The notes under the pieces were generated by a model, which was not told the origin of the DNA, did no database searches, and saw only the letters and a program-made list of their open reading frames with translations. Source: JAHFUI01 sp041485905 (GTDB lineage: Bacteria > Acidobacteriota > Vicinamibacteria > Vicinamibacterales > CAVVIG01). Taken from it: a stretch of DNA of 48,703 nucleotides. The stretch lies in NCBI GenBank assembly GCA_041485905.1, contig JBGPKK010000017.1:1-48703 (forward strand), in the 5' to 3' direction. This document shows positions 17,832 to 25,015 of the stretch, piece by piece. The number at the start of each line of letters is the position of its first letter. Position 1 is the stretch's first letter. A program made the position numbers and the translations under genes.

Positions 17832-20800
17832 ATGCCCGCCGAACCCGAGGACCTGATCCCGTCCGCTCCGCTCGACGGGGCCGGCGAGCATTGGACCGCT
17901 CGCCACGGCAAGCCGATCATCTTCGTCATCCTCACGCTGGTGGCGGTCGGCGCCTATATCGCGTCGACGATTCCCGTCGCGGTGTTTCCCGAGGTGGACT
18001 TTCCGCGTGTGGTGGTGGGTATCGACAACGGGGTCGCCCCCATCGACCAGATGCAGGTCACCGTCACGCGACCCATCGAAGAAGCGTTGAACACGGTCCA
18101 GGGACTCGAGCGCGTCCAGTCGATCACCAGCCGCGGGTCGGCCGAGGTCGACCTGTTCTTCTCGTGGAAAGTCGACATGTTCCAGACGCTGTCCCGCGTC
18201 AACGCGGCGCTGGCCAGCGTGCAGGGGACGCTTCCGTCGACGGCCAGGGTCACCGCGAACCGACTCACGTTTGCGGCGTTCCCAATCCTCGGGTACAGCC
18301 TCACGTCGGACACGGTGCCGCAGACCACGCTGTGGGAACTGGCCACCTACGATCTCAAGCCACGATTGAATCGGCAAACCGGCGTGTCGACGGTCGTCGT
18401 GCAGGGCGGGCAGGAGCCGGAATTCGAGGTCAGGCCCGACCCGGCGAAGCTGCTGCAGACGTCATTGAACATCCCGACGCTCCTCGATGCGATCGGCCGC
18501 AGCAATCTCATCGATTCGCCCGGTCTGTTCGAGAGCAACCACCAGCTCGTGCTGAGCCTGGTGAGCGGGCAGGCGCGTTCGCTCGAGGATGTCTCCCACA
18601 TCGTCGTGAAGACGACGCCGCTTGGCGCGCCGATTCGCGTCGGCGACATCGCCGAGGTGACGCCGTCGGTCAAGCCGGTCTATACCGTCGTCACTGCGAA
18701 CACGAAGCCCGCCGTCCTGCTGAACGTGTTTCGACAGCCCGACAGCAACACCGTCACGGTGGCGCAGGCGGTTCAGTCGGAAATCGAGGCCATTCGCCGC
18801 GAACTGCCGAACGGCGTGGTACTCCAGCCGTTCTACGATCTGGCGGAGCTCGTCCACGACTCAATCAGCAGCGTGCGTGATGCGGTGCTCATCGGGCTCC
18901 TGCTCGCCTCGCTCATCATGGTGCTGTTCCTCCGCGACTGGGGCACGTCGCTCGTCGCCGGCCTGGTCATCCCGGCGACGCTGGCGCTGACGTTCATCGC
19001 GCTGCGCGTGCTCGGCGAGAGCTTCAACCTGATGACGCTCGGCGGACTGGCGGCGGCCGTCGGCCTCATTATCGACGACGCCATCGTCGTCGTCGAGAAC
19101 ATCGTGACGCACCGCGACGCCGGGCAGTCGCGGGCTAACGCGATACGCAGCGCGCTCGCCGAAATTCGCGTCCCTCTCGTCGGCTCGACGATCACGCCCA
19201 TCGTGGTGTTCCTGCCGTTGATTTCCATGGCTGGCGTCAACGGGACGTTTTTTCGCGCGCTCGCGATCACCGTTGGGTTGGCGTTGCTGACGTCCCTCGC
19301 CCTGGCGCTCACCTGGACGCCGACGCTCAGTCACTACTTCATCCACGCTCGCGCCAGGCAGCGGGCGGGCGGACACGACAGCGTCCCTCCCTGGCTGATG
19401 CGCGTCTACGAACGCGTGCTCCGGACGTCCCTCGAACGTCCGCTCGTGCTCGCGCTCGCGAGCGTCGTCCTGGTGATCGGCTCGTACTTCTGCTACAACG
19501 CGCTCGGGACGGGCCTGCTGCCGGCGATGGACGAAGGGGGGTTCATCCTCGATTACCTCACGCCGGCTGGCGCCTCGCTCGCTGAAACGAACCGGCAGAT
19601 AGGCATCGTCGAGCAGATTCTCCGCGCGACGCCGGAGGTCGAGAGCACATCGAGGCGAACGGGATTGGAGCTGGGTCTCGCCGCCGTCACTGAAGCGAAC
19701 AAGGGCGATATCGCGGTCAAGCTCAAACGCGACCGCAGCCGCACGTCCGACGAGGTCGTCTCGGAGGTTCGCGACAAGATTCTCAAGCAGCTGCCGGCGC
19801 TCGACATGGAGTTCGTCCAGAAGCTCCAGGACATGATCGGCGATCTGACGAGCGCCCCGGAGCCGATTGCGGTCAAGCTGTTCTCGCAGGACCCTCTGCT
19901 GCTCCACGAGTGGGGGCCGAAAGTCGGCGAGGCCATCAAGAAGCTTCCTGGTGTCGTGGACGTGCTCGACGGCATCGAGAACACGATCAGCGGTCCCGCC
20001 ACCATGTTCAGGGTCGATCCGGAGATCGCGGCACGGGCGGGATTCACGGCGCAGGAAATCGAGCTCGATACGAGCGCCATCCTGCAGGGCGAACCCGCGG
20101 CCACGCCGGTCGTGGTCAACGACCGCGCGTACACCATCCGCGTCCGATTCCCGCAGTCGACCCGCGCCTCAGCGGAGGCCATCAAGAACACGCTGCTCGT
20201 CAGCTCGACCGGCAAGACCGGCACCCTCGGCTCGCTCGCCAGCGTGGAGGAGATTCCGGGGCAGACGGAAGTGCGGCGCGAGAACCTGCAGAGGAACGTG
20301 ACGGTCACGGCGCGGCTCGAAGGTCTGGACCTCGGCTCCGGCATCGCCGAAGTGCAGAAGGCGATCGCCGATCTTCATCTGCCTGCCGCGATCCGCGTCG
20401 AATACGGTGGCGGCTTCGCCGAACAGCAACAATCGTTTCACGACCTGCTGATCGTGCTCGCGCTCGCCGTCGTCCTGGTCTTTACGGTGCTGCTGTTCGA
20501 GTTTGGCGGGTTCGCGGCGCCGATTGCCGTCATCGCATCGGCGCTTCTGTCGACGGCCGGCGTCTTCCTGGCGCTGCTTGTGACCCGGACCACCTTCAAC
20601 CTCTCGTCGTTCATGGGGTTGATCATGGTCATCGGCATCGTCGCCAAGAACGGCATCCTGCTGCTCGATGCCGATCAACGATTCCGCAGGGAGGGACTAT
20701 CGGCCGAGGAGAGCATGATTCGCGCGGGCGAGCGGCGATTGCGGCCGATCATGATGACGGCGCTGGCGACCGTGGCCGGGATGATTCCGCTCGCGCTCGG

Positions 20801-20921
20801 CTTGGGCGCTGGATCTCAGATGCTGCAGCCGCTCGCGATCGCGGTGATCGGGGGGATCGCCGCGTCGATGGTGCTGTCGTTGGTCATCACGCCGGCGGTG
20901 CACTACTACCTGGCCGACTAG
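17832..20921 (+). CDS. RND-family efflux pump, inner-membrane permease
   Basis: A 1029-residue AcrB-like proton antiporter, normal family length. TM1 is at about 28-48, followed by the first porter loop, TM2-TM6, a second large loop and TM7-TM12. The proton-relay Asp pair is D415-D416 in GLIIDDAIVVVENI. The second-half motifs GLIMVIGIVAKNGILLLD and RLRPIMMTALAT are typical. The start ATG abuts the adaptor stop. Which substrate class (drug, metal, other) cannot be decided; it lacks an obvious Met-rich metal relay. Confidence 0.95.
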   Translation: MPAEPEDLIPSAPLDGAGEHWTARHGKPIIFVILTLVAVGAYIASTIPVAVFPEVDFPRVVVGIDNGVAPIDQMQVTVTRPIEEALNTVQGLERVQSITSRGSAEVDLFFSWKVDMFQTLSRVNAALASVQGTLPSTARVTANRLTFAAFPILGYSLTSDTVPQTTLWELATYDLKPRLNRQTGVSTVVVQGGQEPEFEVRPDPAKLLQTSLNIPTLLDAIGRSNLIDSPGLFESNHQLVLSLVSGQARSLEDVSHIVVKTTPLGAPIRVGDIAEVTPSVKPVYTVVTANTKPAVLLNVFRQPDSNTVTVAQAVQSEIEAIRRELPNGVVLQPFYDLAELVHDSISSVRDAVLIGLLLASLIMVLFLRDWGTSLVAGLVIPATLALTFIALRVLGESFNLMTLGGLAAAVGLIIDDAIVVVENIVTHRDAGQSRANAIRSALAEIRVPLVGSTITPIVVFLPLISMAGVNGTFFRALAITVGLALLTSLALALTWTPTLSHYFIHARARQRAGGHDSVPPWLMRVYERVLRTSLERPLVLALASVVLVIGSYFCYNALGTGLLPAMDEGGFILDYLTPAGASLAETNRQIGIVEQILRATPEVESTSRRTGLELGLAAVTEANKGDIAVKLKRDRSRTSDEVVSEVRDKILKQLPALDMEFVQKLQDMIGDLTSAPEPIAVKLFSQDPLLLHEWGPKVGEAIKKLPGVVDVLDGIENTISGPATMFRVDPEIAARAGFTAQEIELDTSAILQGEPAATPVVVNDRAYTIRVRFPQSTRASAEAIKNTLLVSSTGKTGTLGSLASVEEIPGQTEVRRENLQRNVTVTARLEGLDLGSGIAEVQKAIADLHLPAAIRVEYGGGFAEQQQSFHDLLIVLALAVVLVFTVLLFEFGGFAAPIAVIASALLSTAGVFLALLVTRTTFNLSSFMGLIMVIGIVAKNGILLLDADQRFRREGLSAEESMIRAGERRLRPIMMTALATVAGMIPLALGLGAGSQMLQPLAIAVIGGIAASMVLSLVITPAVHYYLAD

Positions 20922-20923
20922 GC

Positions 20924-20941
20924 GACGGCCTGAAGGCCGTC
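20924..20941 (+). terminator. hairpin after the RND gene
   Basis: GACGGCC-TGAA-GGCCGTC forms a 7-bp perfect stem with a 4-nt loop 3 bp after the pump stop codon. There is no clear T-run, so it may be a REP-like mRNA-end hairpin rather than a strict intrinsic terminator. Confidence 0.6.
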
Positions 20942-20945
20942 CCTT

Positions 20946-20985
20946 ACACCCGATTGCTGCAGGGCACACCCGATTGCTGTAGGGC
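20946..20985. repeat. 20-bp tandem duplication
   Basis: ACACCCGATTGCTGCAGGGC is repeated directly at 20966-20985 with one C-to-T change. It lies between two hairpins in the convergent gap. Confidence 0.95.
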
Positions 20986-21004
20986 ACGCCCTTGAGGGCG
21001 TGCC
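20983..21004. terminator. 9-bp perfect hairpin in the convergent gap
   Basis: GGCACGCCC-TTGA-GGGCGTGCC, a perfect 9-bp stem with 4-nt loop, ends on the stop codon of the - strand gene at 21004. It probably serves both converging genes and has the same stem-NNNN-stem style as other REP-like hairpins in the window. Confidence 0.7.
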
Positions 21005-21255
21005 TAAGCTTTGGCCTCTTTCGACTTGGGTTCTTTTTCTTTGGCGTCTTTGGGCTTGGCTTTGGCGGCCCGTTTGCGGGCCGCGCGCGCCGGCGCCGGC
21101 TCGTTGGTCGCCTGCAACGTGACCAGCCGCGTCGCGAAGACGCGGCGGCCGTGTTCGTCGAAGTCGATCACCGTGTGATGCTCGTTGACTTCGACCAGCG
21201 TGCCAGGCCCGTAGGTGGGCTGCACGACGCGGTCACCTTTGGTCCACGATTTCAT
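21004..21255 (-). CDS. small tudor-like (DUF3553/CarD-like) protein
   Basis: An 83-residue protein. Residues 5-45 (KGDRVVQPTYGPGTLVEV, then HTVIDFDEHGRRVF) form a small SH3/tudor-type barrel, as in DUF3553 and the C-terminal tail of UvrD-like helicases, which contact RNA polymerase or other proteins. The last 35 residues are a low-complexity Lys/Ala/Glu tail that could bind nucleic acid. The start MKSW at 21255 is preferred because an upstream extension would run into the RRM gene, which ends 4 bp before it. Confidence 0.7.
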   Translation of the reverse strand: MKSWTKGDRVVQPTYGPGTLVEVNEHHTVIDFDEHGRRVFATRLVTLQATNEPAPARAARKRAAKAKPKDAKEKEPKSKEAKA

Positions 21256-21259
21256 CGCG

Positions 21260-21601
21260 TTACCACCGCGGCTCGCGGCGTCCGCCGCCGCCACCACCAC
21301 CACCGCGGTTGCCGCCGAATCCTCCACCGCCGCCGCCGCCGCCCGAGAATTCCGGCTTCGGACGCGCTTCGTTGACGGTCAGCGCGCGGCCGCCCATCTG
21401 AAACTGATTGAACTCGGATGCCGCCTTCTGGGCTTCCTCATCGGTCGCCATCTCGACGAACGCGAACCCGCGGGCGCGGCCCGTGGCAGCGTCGCGCATC
21501 ACGCGCACCGATTCGACGGTCCCGGCTTTGGCGAACAGCTCCTGCAGTTCCGCTTCTCCCGTCGTGTAAGGAAGATTCCCGACATACAGCCTTCGACCCA
21601 T
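21260..21601 (-). CDS. RNA-binding protein with one RRM and a glycine-rich tail
   Basis: About 113 residues. A single RRM covers 1-80, with RNP2 LYVGNL and RNP1 RGFAFVEM, followed by a Gly-rich, Arg-containing tail (SGGGGGGGGFGGNRGGG type). Bacterial proteins of this build are RNA chaperones, often cold-inducible. The ATG at 21601 is preceded by GAGGAGAGG; a GTG one codon earlier is possible. It is followed 4 bp later by the tudor-like gene, forming a two-gene unit. A 5' leader of up to about 160 nt is possible (TAGACT -10-like element near 21760), which is common for cold-shock genes. Confidence 0.9.
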   Translation of the reverse strand: MGRRLYVGNLPYTTGEAELQELFAKAGTVESVRVMRDAATGRARGFAFVEMATDEEAQKAASEFNQFQMGGRALTVNEARPKPEFSGGGGGGGGFGGNRGGGGGGGGRREPRW

Positions 21602-21878
21602 CACCCTCTCCTCTTCAAGATCACCAGTCGACTCACGGTGCCATGCCCGGGGTGGTCGCGCGTCGGCTCAGCGGTCACGTTGATGAGAGAACGAGTCAAC
21701 GACAGAGGCTCGATCGGCTCTTGACGCGGGCAAAGCAGGCAGGGCTGGCCACCAGAGGCGCGTAGTCTACCCAATGGTGGCCCCGGCAAGCAAGTCAGGC
21801 TGCTCGCCTAGCGTGCCGTGCCCCGTCCGCGGCCCGCCTCCCGGGGGCCCATACGGAGCCGCCCGTTATAATCCCGCG
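21602..21878. other. divergent regulatory gap between RRM gene and NamZ-type gene
   Basis: No gene is seen. On the + strand TATAAT at 21867-21872 ends 6 nt before the ATG of the next gene, implying a leaderless or nearly leaderless mRNA. No good -35 is found at 17 bp. On the - strand a TAGACT element near 21760 is a candidate -10 for the RRM gene. Confidence 0.5.
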
Positions 21879-23042
21879 ATGCGAGTCCGACTCGGATCCG
21901 AACGTCTGCTCGACTCTCACGCCCTCGACGGTAAGCGCGTCGGGCTCGTATGCAATCCTTCGTCTGTCGACAGCGAGCTCCGTCTTGTCGCCGACCGTCT
22001 GGCCGCCCACCCTCGCGCCGAACTGGCGGCGCTCTTCGGCCCGCAACACGGATTCCGGTCGGACGTGCAGGAAAACATGATCGAGACCGGCCACGCGCGC
22101 GATGAGATCCGCCGCGTTCCGGTGTACTCGCTCTACAGCGAGACCCGCGAGCCGACCGCCGACATGCTGCGCGGCCTGGACGTGCTTGTCCTCGATCTGC
22201 AGGACGTCGGCACTCGCATCTACACGTACATCTACACGATGGCGAACTGCCTCAAGGCCGCCCGCAGGCACGGTCTCAAGGCGATCGTCTGCGATCGGCC
22301 GAATCCGATCGGCGGGACCGCGATTGAAGGGCCGATGCTCGTCCCCGGATTCGAATCATTCGTCGGCCTCTACCCGATTCCGATGCGTCATGGCATGACG
22401 ATCGGCGAGCTGGCGCGTCTCTTCAACGACCACTTTGGTATCGGCGCCGATCTCGAGGTGGTGACGATGGAGGGCTGGCGGCGCGAGAGCTATTACGACG
22501 AGACGGGGCTCCCCTGGGTCCTGCCCTCACCGAACATCCCGACGCTCGACACGGCGATCGTGTATCCGGGCACCGTACTGTTCGAGGGGACCAACGTGTC
22601 GGAAGGACGCGGGACCACGAGACCGTTCGAGCTGGTCGGCGCGCCGTGGGTCGTGGCGGAGCGTTTCGCCGACGCCATGAACCGCCTCGAGATGCCGGGC
22701 GTCCGCTTTCGCCCGGCCGTCTTCGAACCGACGTTTCACAAACACGCGGGCGCCAGCTGCGGCGGGTGCCAGATCCACATCCAGGATCGCGCGGCGTGCC
22801 GTCCGGTCGAGATCGGCGTCGCGCTGACCGCGGCGTTCCGCGCCGCCGACCGCGAGCGCTTCCGCTGGCGCGATCCCCCCTACGAGTACGAGCACGAGAA
22901 ACCGCCGTTCGACATTCTGGCCGGATCGTCCGAGCTGCGGGCAGAGATCGAGCGCGGCACGCCCGCGCGCGACATCGCGCGCGGCTGGGAAGACCCGGTG
23001 AACCGGTTCAACCGCGTGCGCGAGCGGTTTCTGCTGTACTGA
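21879..23042 (+). CDS. namZ: DUF1343 protein, NamZ-type exo-beta-N-acetylmuramidase
   Basis: A 387-residue DUF1343 protein. Landmarks are VGLVCNPSSVD, the nucleotide-like ALFGPQHGFR, LVLDLQDVGTRIYTYIYTM, CDRPNPIGG, EGTNVSEGRGTTRPFELVGAPW and the C-terminal PFDILAGSSELR. The family's characterised member, B. subtilis NamZ (GH171), removes terminal N-acetylmuramic acid from peptidoglycan fragments, so a cell-wall recycling role is likely. No signal peptide is seen from this start, so it may act in the cytoplasm, or the true export signal is absent. Start chosen by family-like N-terminus and TATAAT placement. Confidence 0.85.
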   Translation: MRVRLGSERLLDSHALDGKRVGLVCNPSSVDSELRLVADRLAAHPRAELAALFGPQHGFRSDVQENMIETGHARDEIRRVPVYSLYSETREPTADMLRGLDVLVLDLQDVGTRIYTYIYTMANCLKAARRHGLKAIVCDRPNPIGGTAIEGPMLVPGFESFVGLYPIPMRHGMTIGELARLFNDHFGIGADLEVVTMEGWRRESYYDETGLPWVLPSPNIPTLDTAIVYPGTVLFEGTNVSEGRGTTRPFELVGAPWVVAERFADAMNRLEMPGVRFRPAVFEPTFHKHAGASCGGCQIHIQDRAACRPVEIGVALTAAFRAADRERFRWRDPPYEYEHEKPPFDILAGSSELRAEIERGTPARDIARGWEDPVNRFNRVRERFLLY

Positions 23043-23059
23043 CCGCCGAGCGGGTTCTG

Positions 23060-23548
23060 TCAAGAGCGGGCTGACTTGCTTCTTGCCGCGGCGCGCGCGA
23101 CGCGGATCTGGTTGGCGTGATCGTGCGCGTGCGGACCATAAATCTCCAGCCAGCGGTCGCTGTTGTACCTCCCGACTTCGCTGTGGGTCCCTTCGCGCGA
23201 CCACTGGGCGTCGGTCATGCGATCGAGAATCTCGGCCGTCGTGCGCCGCGCGGATTTGAAGGCTTCGACTGAGGCTTCGATCGGACGGTCGTAATACAAC
23301 CGCCGCGCGAACTCGTCCTGATCGTACCCGACGATGTTCGGATTGCTGGTCGCCACGAGGAGCCGCAGCCGGATGGCGGACGTCATCTCGCTGTCGGCTA
23401 GGTGGTGCACGATCTCGCGGGCCGACCACTTCCCTGGCGCCGGATGCGCGTCGAGCTCCTCGTCGCTCGCGCCCGCGAGCGCCTCGGCGACAACGCGGTA
23501 GCCGTCTTTGTACTGTTCGATCAGCTTTTTTCGGGTACTTGGATCCAT
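23060..23548 (-). CDS. DinB-family four-helix protein
   Basis: A 162-residue DinB/YfiT-like metal-binding bundle. The His triad typical of the family is visible: H49 (REIVHHLADSEM), H140 and H144 (GPHAHDHANQI). Such proteins are thiol-dependent transferases or damage-induced factors; the substrate is unknown. The internal ATG at 23548 with AGAGG before it was preferred to a longer Arg/Lys-rich extension. It follows the LOG gene by 16 bp on the same strand, so they probably form an operon. Confidence 0.82.
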   Translation of the reverse strand: MDPSTRKKLIEQYKDGYRVVAEALAGASDEELDAHPAPGKWSAREIVHHLADSEMTSAIRLRLLVATSNPNIVGYDQDEFARRLYYDRPIEASVEAFKSARRTTAEILDRMTDAQWSREGTHSEVGRYNSDRWLEIYGPHAHDHANQIRVARAAARSKSARS

Positions 23549-23564
23549 GCTTTGCCTCTTTACG

Positions 23565-24428
23565 TTACCCGCGCGTTTTCGCGATGCCTGGCGCGGCCGC
23601 TTCCTGCGCGGTCGACGGCTCCAAGTGATTCGCAATCAGGTGCGCCTGCAGCCGCTCGAACGCGGCCGCCGGCGAATCGGCGCGGTGCAGCAGATCGAGA
23701 TCTGCCTCGGCAATGGCACCCCACTCGGCCATCGGTCCGAAATTAAGCACCTGATCCCAGTAATCGCTGCCGTAGAGGATCACGCCGATCTTCTTCGACA
23801 GCTTGTCGGTCTGGACCAGCGTGAGGATCTCGAACAGCTCGTCGCAGGTCCCGAAGCCGCCCGGAAATATCACGAGCGCTTTCGCCAGGTACGCAAACCA
23901 GAACTTGCGCATAAAGAAATAGTGGAACTCGAAACGCAGGCCGTCGGTGATGTACGGATTGGCCTCCTGCTCGAACGGCAGACGGATGTTCAGCCCGATC
24001 GTCTTGCCGCCGGCCTCATACGCGCCGCGGTTGGCGGCCTCCATGATGCCGGGGCCTCCCCCCGAGGTGACGACGAACCGGTGGTGCTCCGACTGGAGCG
24101 AGGTGCTCCACGCGGTGAGCATGCGCGCCAGCTCGCGCGCCTCCTCGTAATAGCGCGCCCATTCCACCGCTTTGCTCGTCTTCGACAGCTCGGCCTGGTA
24201 TTGGAGATCGGCATCGCGCGCCCCGCGCGCGCGCAGCGTCGCCAGCGCCCGCTCGGCGCCCTCTCGGCTGTCCACGCGGGCCGATCCGAAGAACACCACG
24301 GTGTCCTGAATCTTCTGCTCTTTAAAGCGCCGCAGCGGCTCGAGATACTCGGAAAGAATCCGGATCGGCCGTGCTTCAGCGCTTTCGAGAAACTCCTCGT
24401 ACAGATACGCCAAGGGCTGCTGAGTCAT
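23565..24428 (-). CDS. LOG-family Rossmann protein (nucleotide phosphoribohydrolase-like)
   Basis: A 287-residue LOG/TIGR00730 protein. The signature motifs are SGGGPGIMEA (122-131) and PGGFGTCDE (189-197), which form the nucleotide-binding and catalytic site of cytokinin-riboside-monophosphate phosphoribohydrolases, formerly called lysine decarboxylases. It is longer than the usual 180-200 residues because of an N-terminal helical extension of about 40 residues, as in the larger bacterial subgroup. It probably hydrolyses nucleotide monophosphates. Upstream of the DinB gene. Confidence 0.88.
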   Translation of the reverse strand: MTQQPLAYLYEEFLESAEARPIRILSEYLEPLRRFKEQKIQDTVVFFGSARVDSREGAERALATLRARGARDADLQYQAELSKTSKAVEWARYYEEARELARMLTAWSTSLQSEHHRFVVTSGGGPGIMEAANRGAYEAGGKTIGLNIRLPFEQEANPYITDGLRFEFHYFFMRKFWFAYLAKALVIFPGGFGTCDELFEILTLVQTDKLSKKIGVILYGSDYWDQVLNFGPMAEWGAIAEADLDLLHRADSPAAAFERLQAHLIANHLEPSTAQEAAAPGIAKTRG

Positions 24429-24514
24429 CCTTTGCCCACTTTACCATCAGGCCGGCGTCCGACGGCCGCCGCGGGCGCCAGTGCTATGATGCGGGCCCCA
24501 CTTGCTGCTGACGT

Positions 24515-25003
24515 ATGGCTACACGAAACGAGACCGCGGTGCCGGCGCTCAACGTCTCGATGCTGATCGCGGCCCCGCCCGCGCGAGTGCTCAAAGCCTT
24601 TTTCGATCCGGCGGCGCTCGGCGCGTGGTGGCAGGTCGTGCGATCGGTGACGATTCCGCGCCCGCTGGGACCGTATGTCGTGGAATGGCGCCCCACGGAT
24701 TTCCGCGACGAGATCCTCGGGCGCCTCGGCGGTGTGTTCAGAGGAACGGTGATCCAGTATCAGCCGCACGAGGGGTTCTTCGTCGGGGACGGATTCTGGC
24801 TGCCGCCCGACGGCGATCCGATCGGACCCATGGCGCTCGGGGTCACGTGCACCGCGGTTGGCCAGAACCTGAACGGCGCCACCCAGCTGCGAGTGACGCA
24901 GACCGGGTGCGATGACAGCGTCCGGTGGCAGCGCTACTACGAGGTCGTCCAGCACGGGTGGGAGCGCGCGCTGACGTCGCTGAAGGCGTTGCTCGAGGAC
25001 TGA
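24515..25003 (+). CDS. SRPBCC / AHSA1-like domain protein
   Basis: A 162-residue START-like protein. The opening beta-strand and helix read LNVSMLIAAPPARVLKAFFDP, the typical 'xxxIxAPPxxVxxAF' beginning of the AHSA1 group. It ends with the long C-terminal helix WQRYYEVVQHGWERALTSLK. The fold encloses a hydrophobic cavity; no ligand can be named. It diverges from the LOG gene; a TATGAT element at about 24484 may be its -10. It converges on the M16 gene with a 12-bp gap. Confidence 0.72.
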   Translation: MATRNETAVPALNVSMLIAAPPARVLKAFFDPAALGAWWQVVRSVTIPRPLGPYVVEWRPTDFRDEILGRLGGVFRGTVIQYQPHEGFFVGDGFWLPPDGDPIGPMALGVTCTAVGQNLNGATQLRVTQTGCDDSVRWQRYYEVVQHGWERALTSLKALLED

Positions 25004-25015
25004 AAACGCCGCGGC

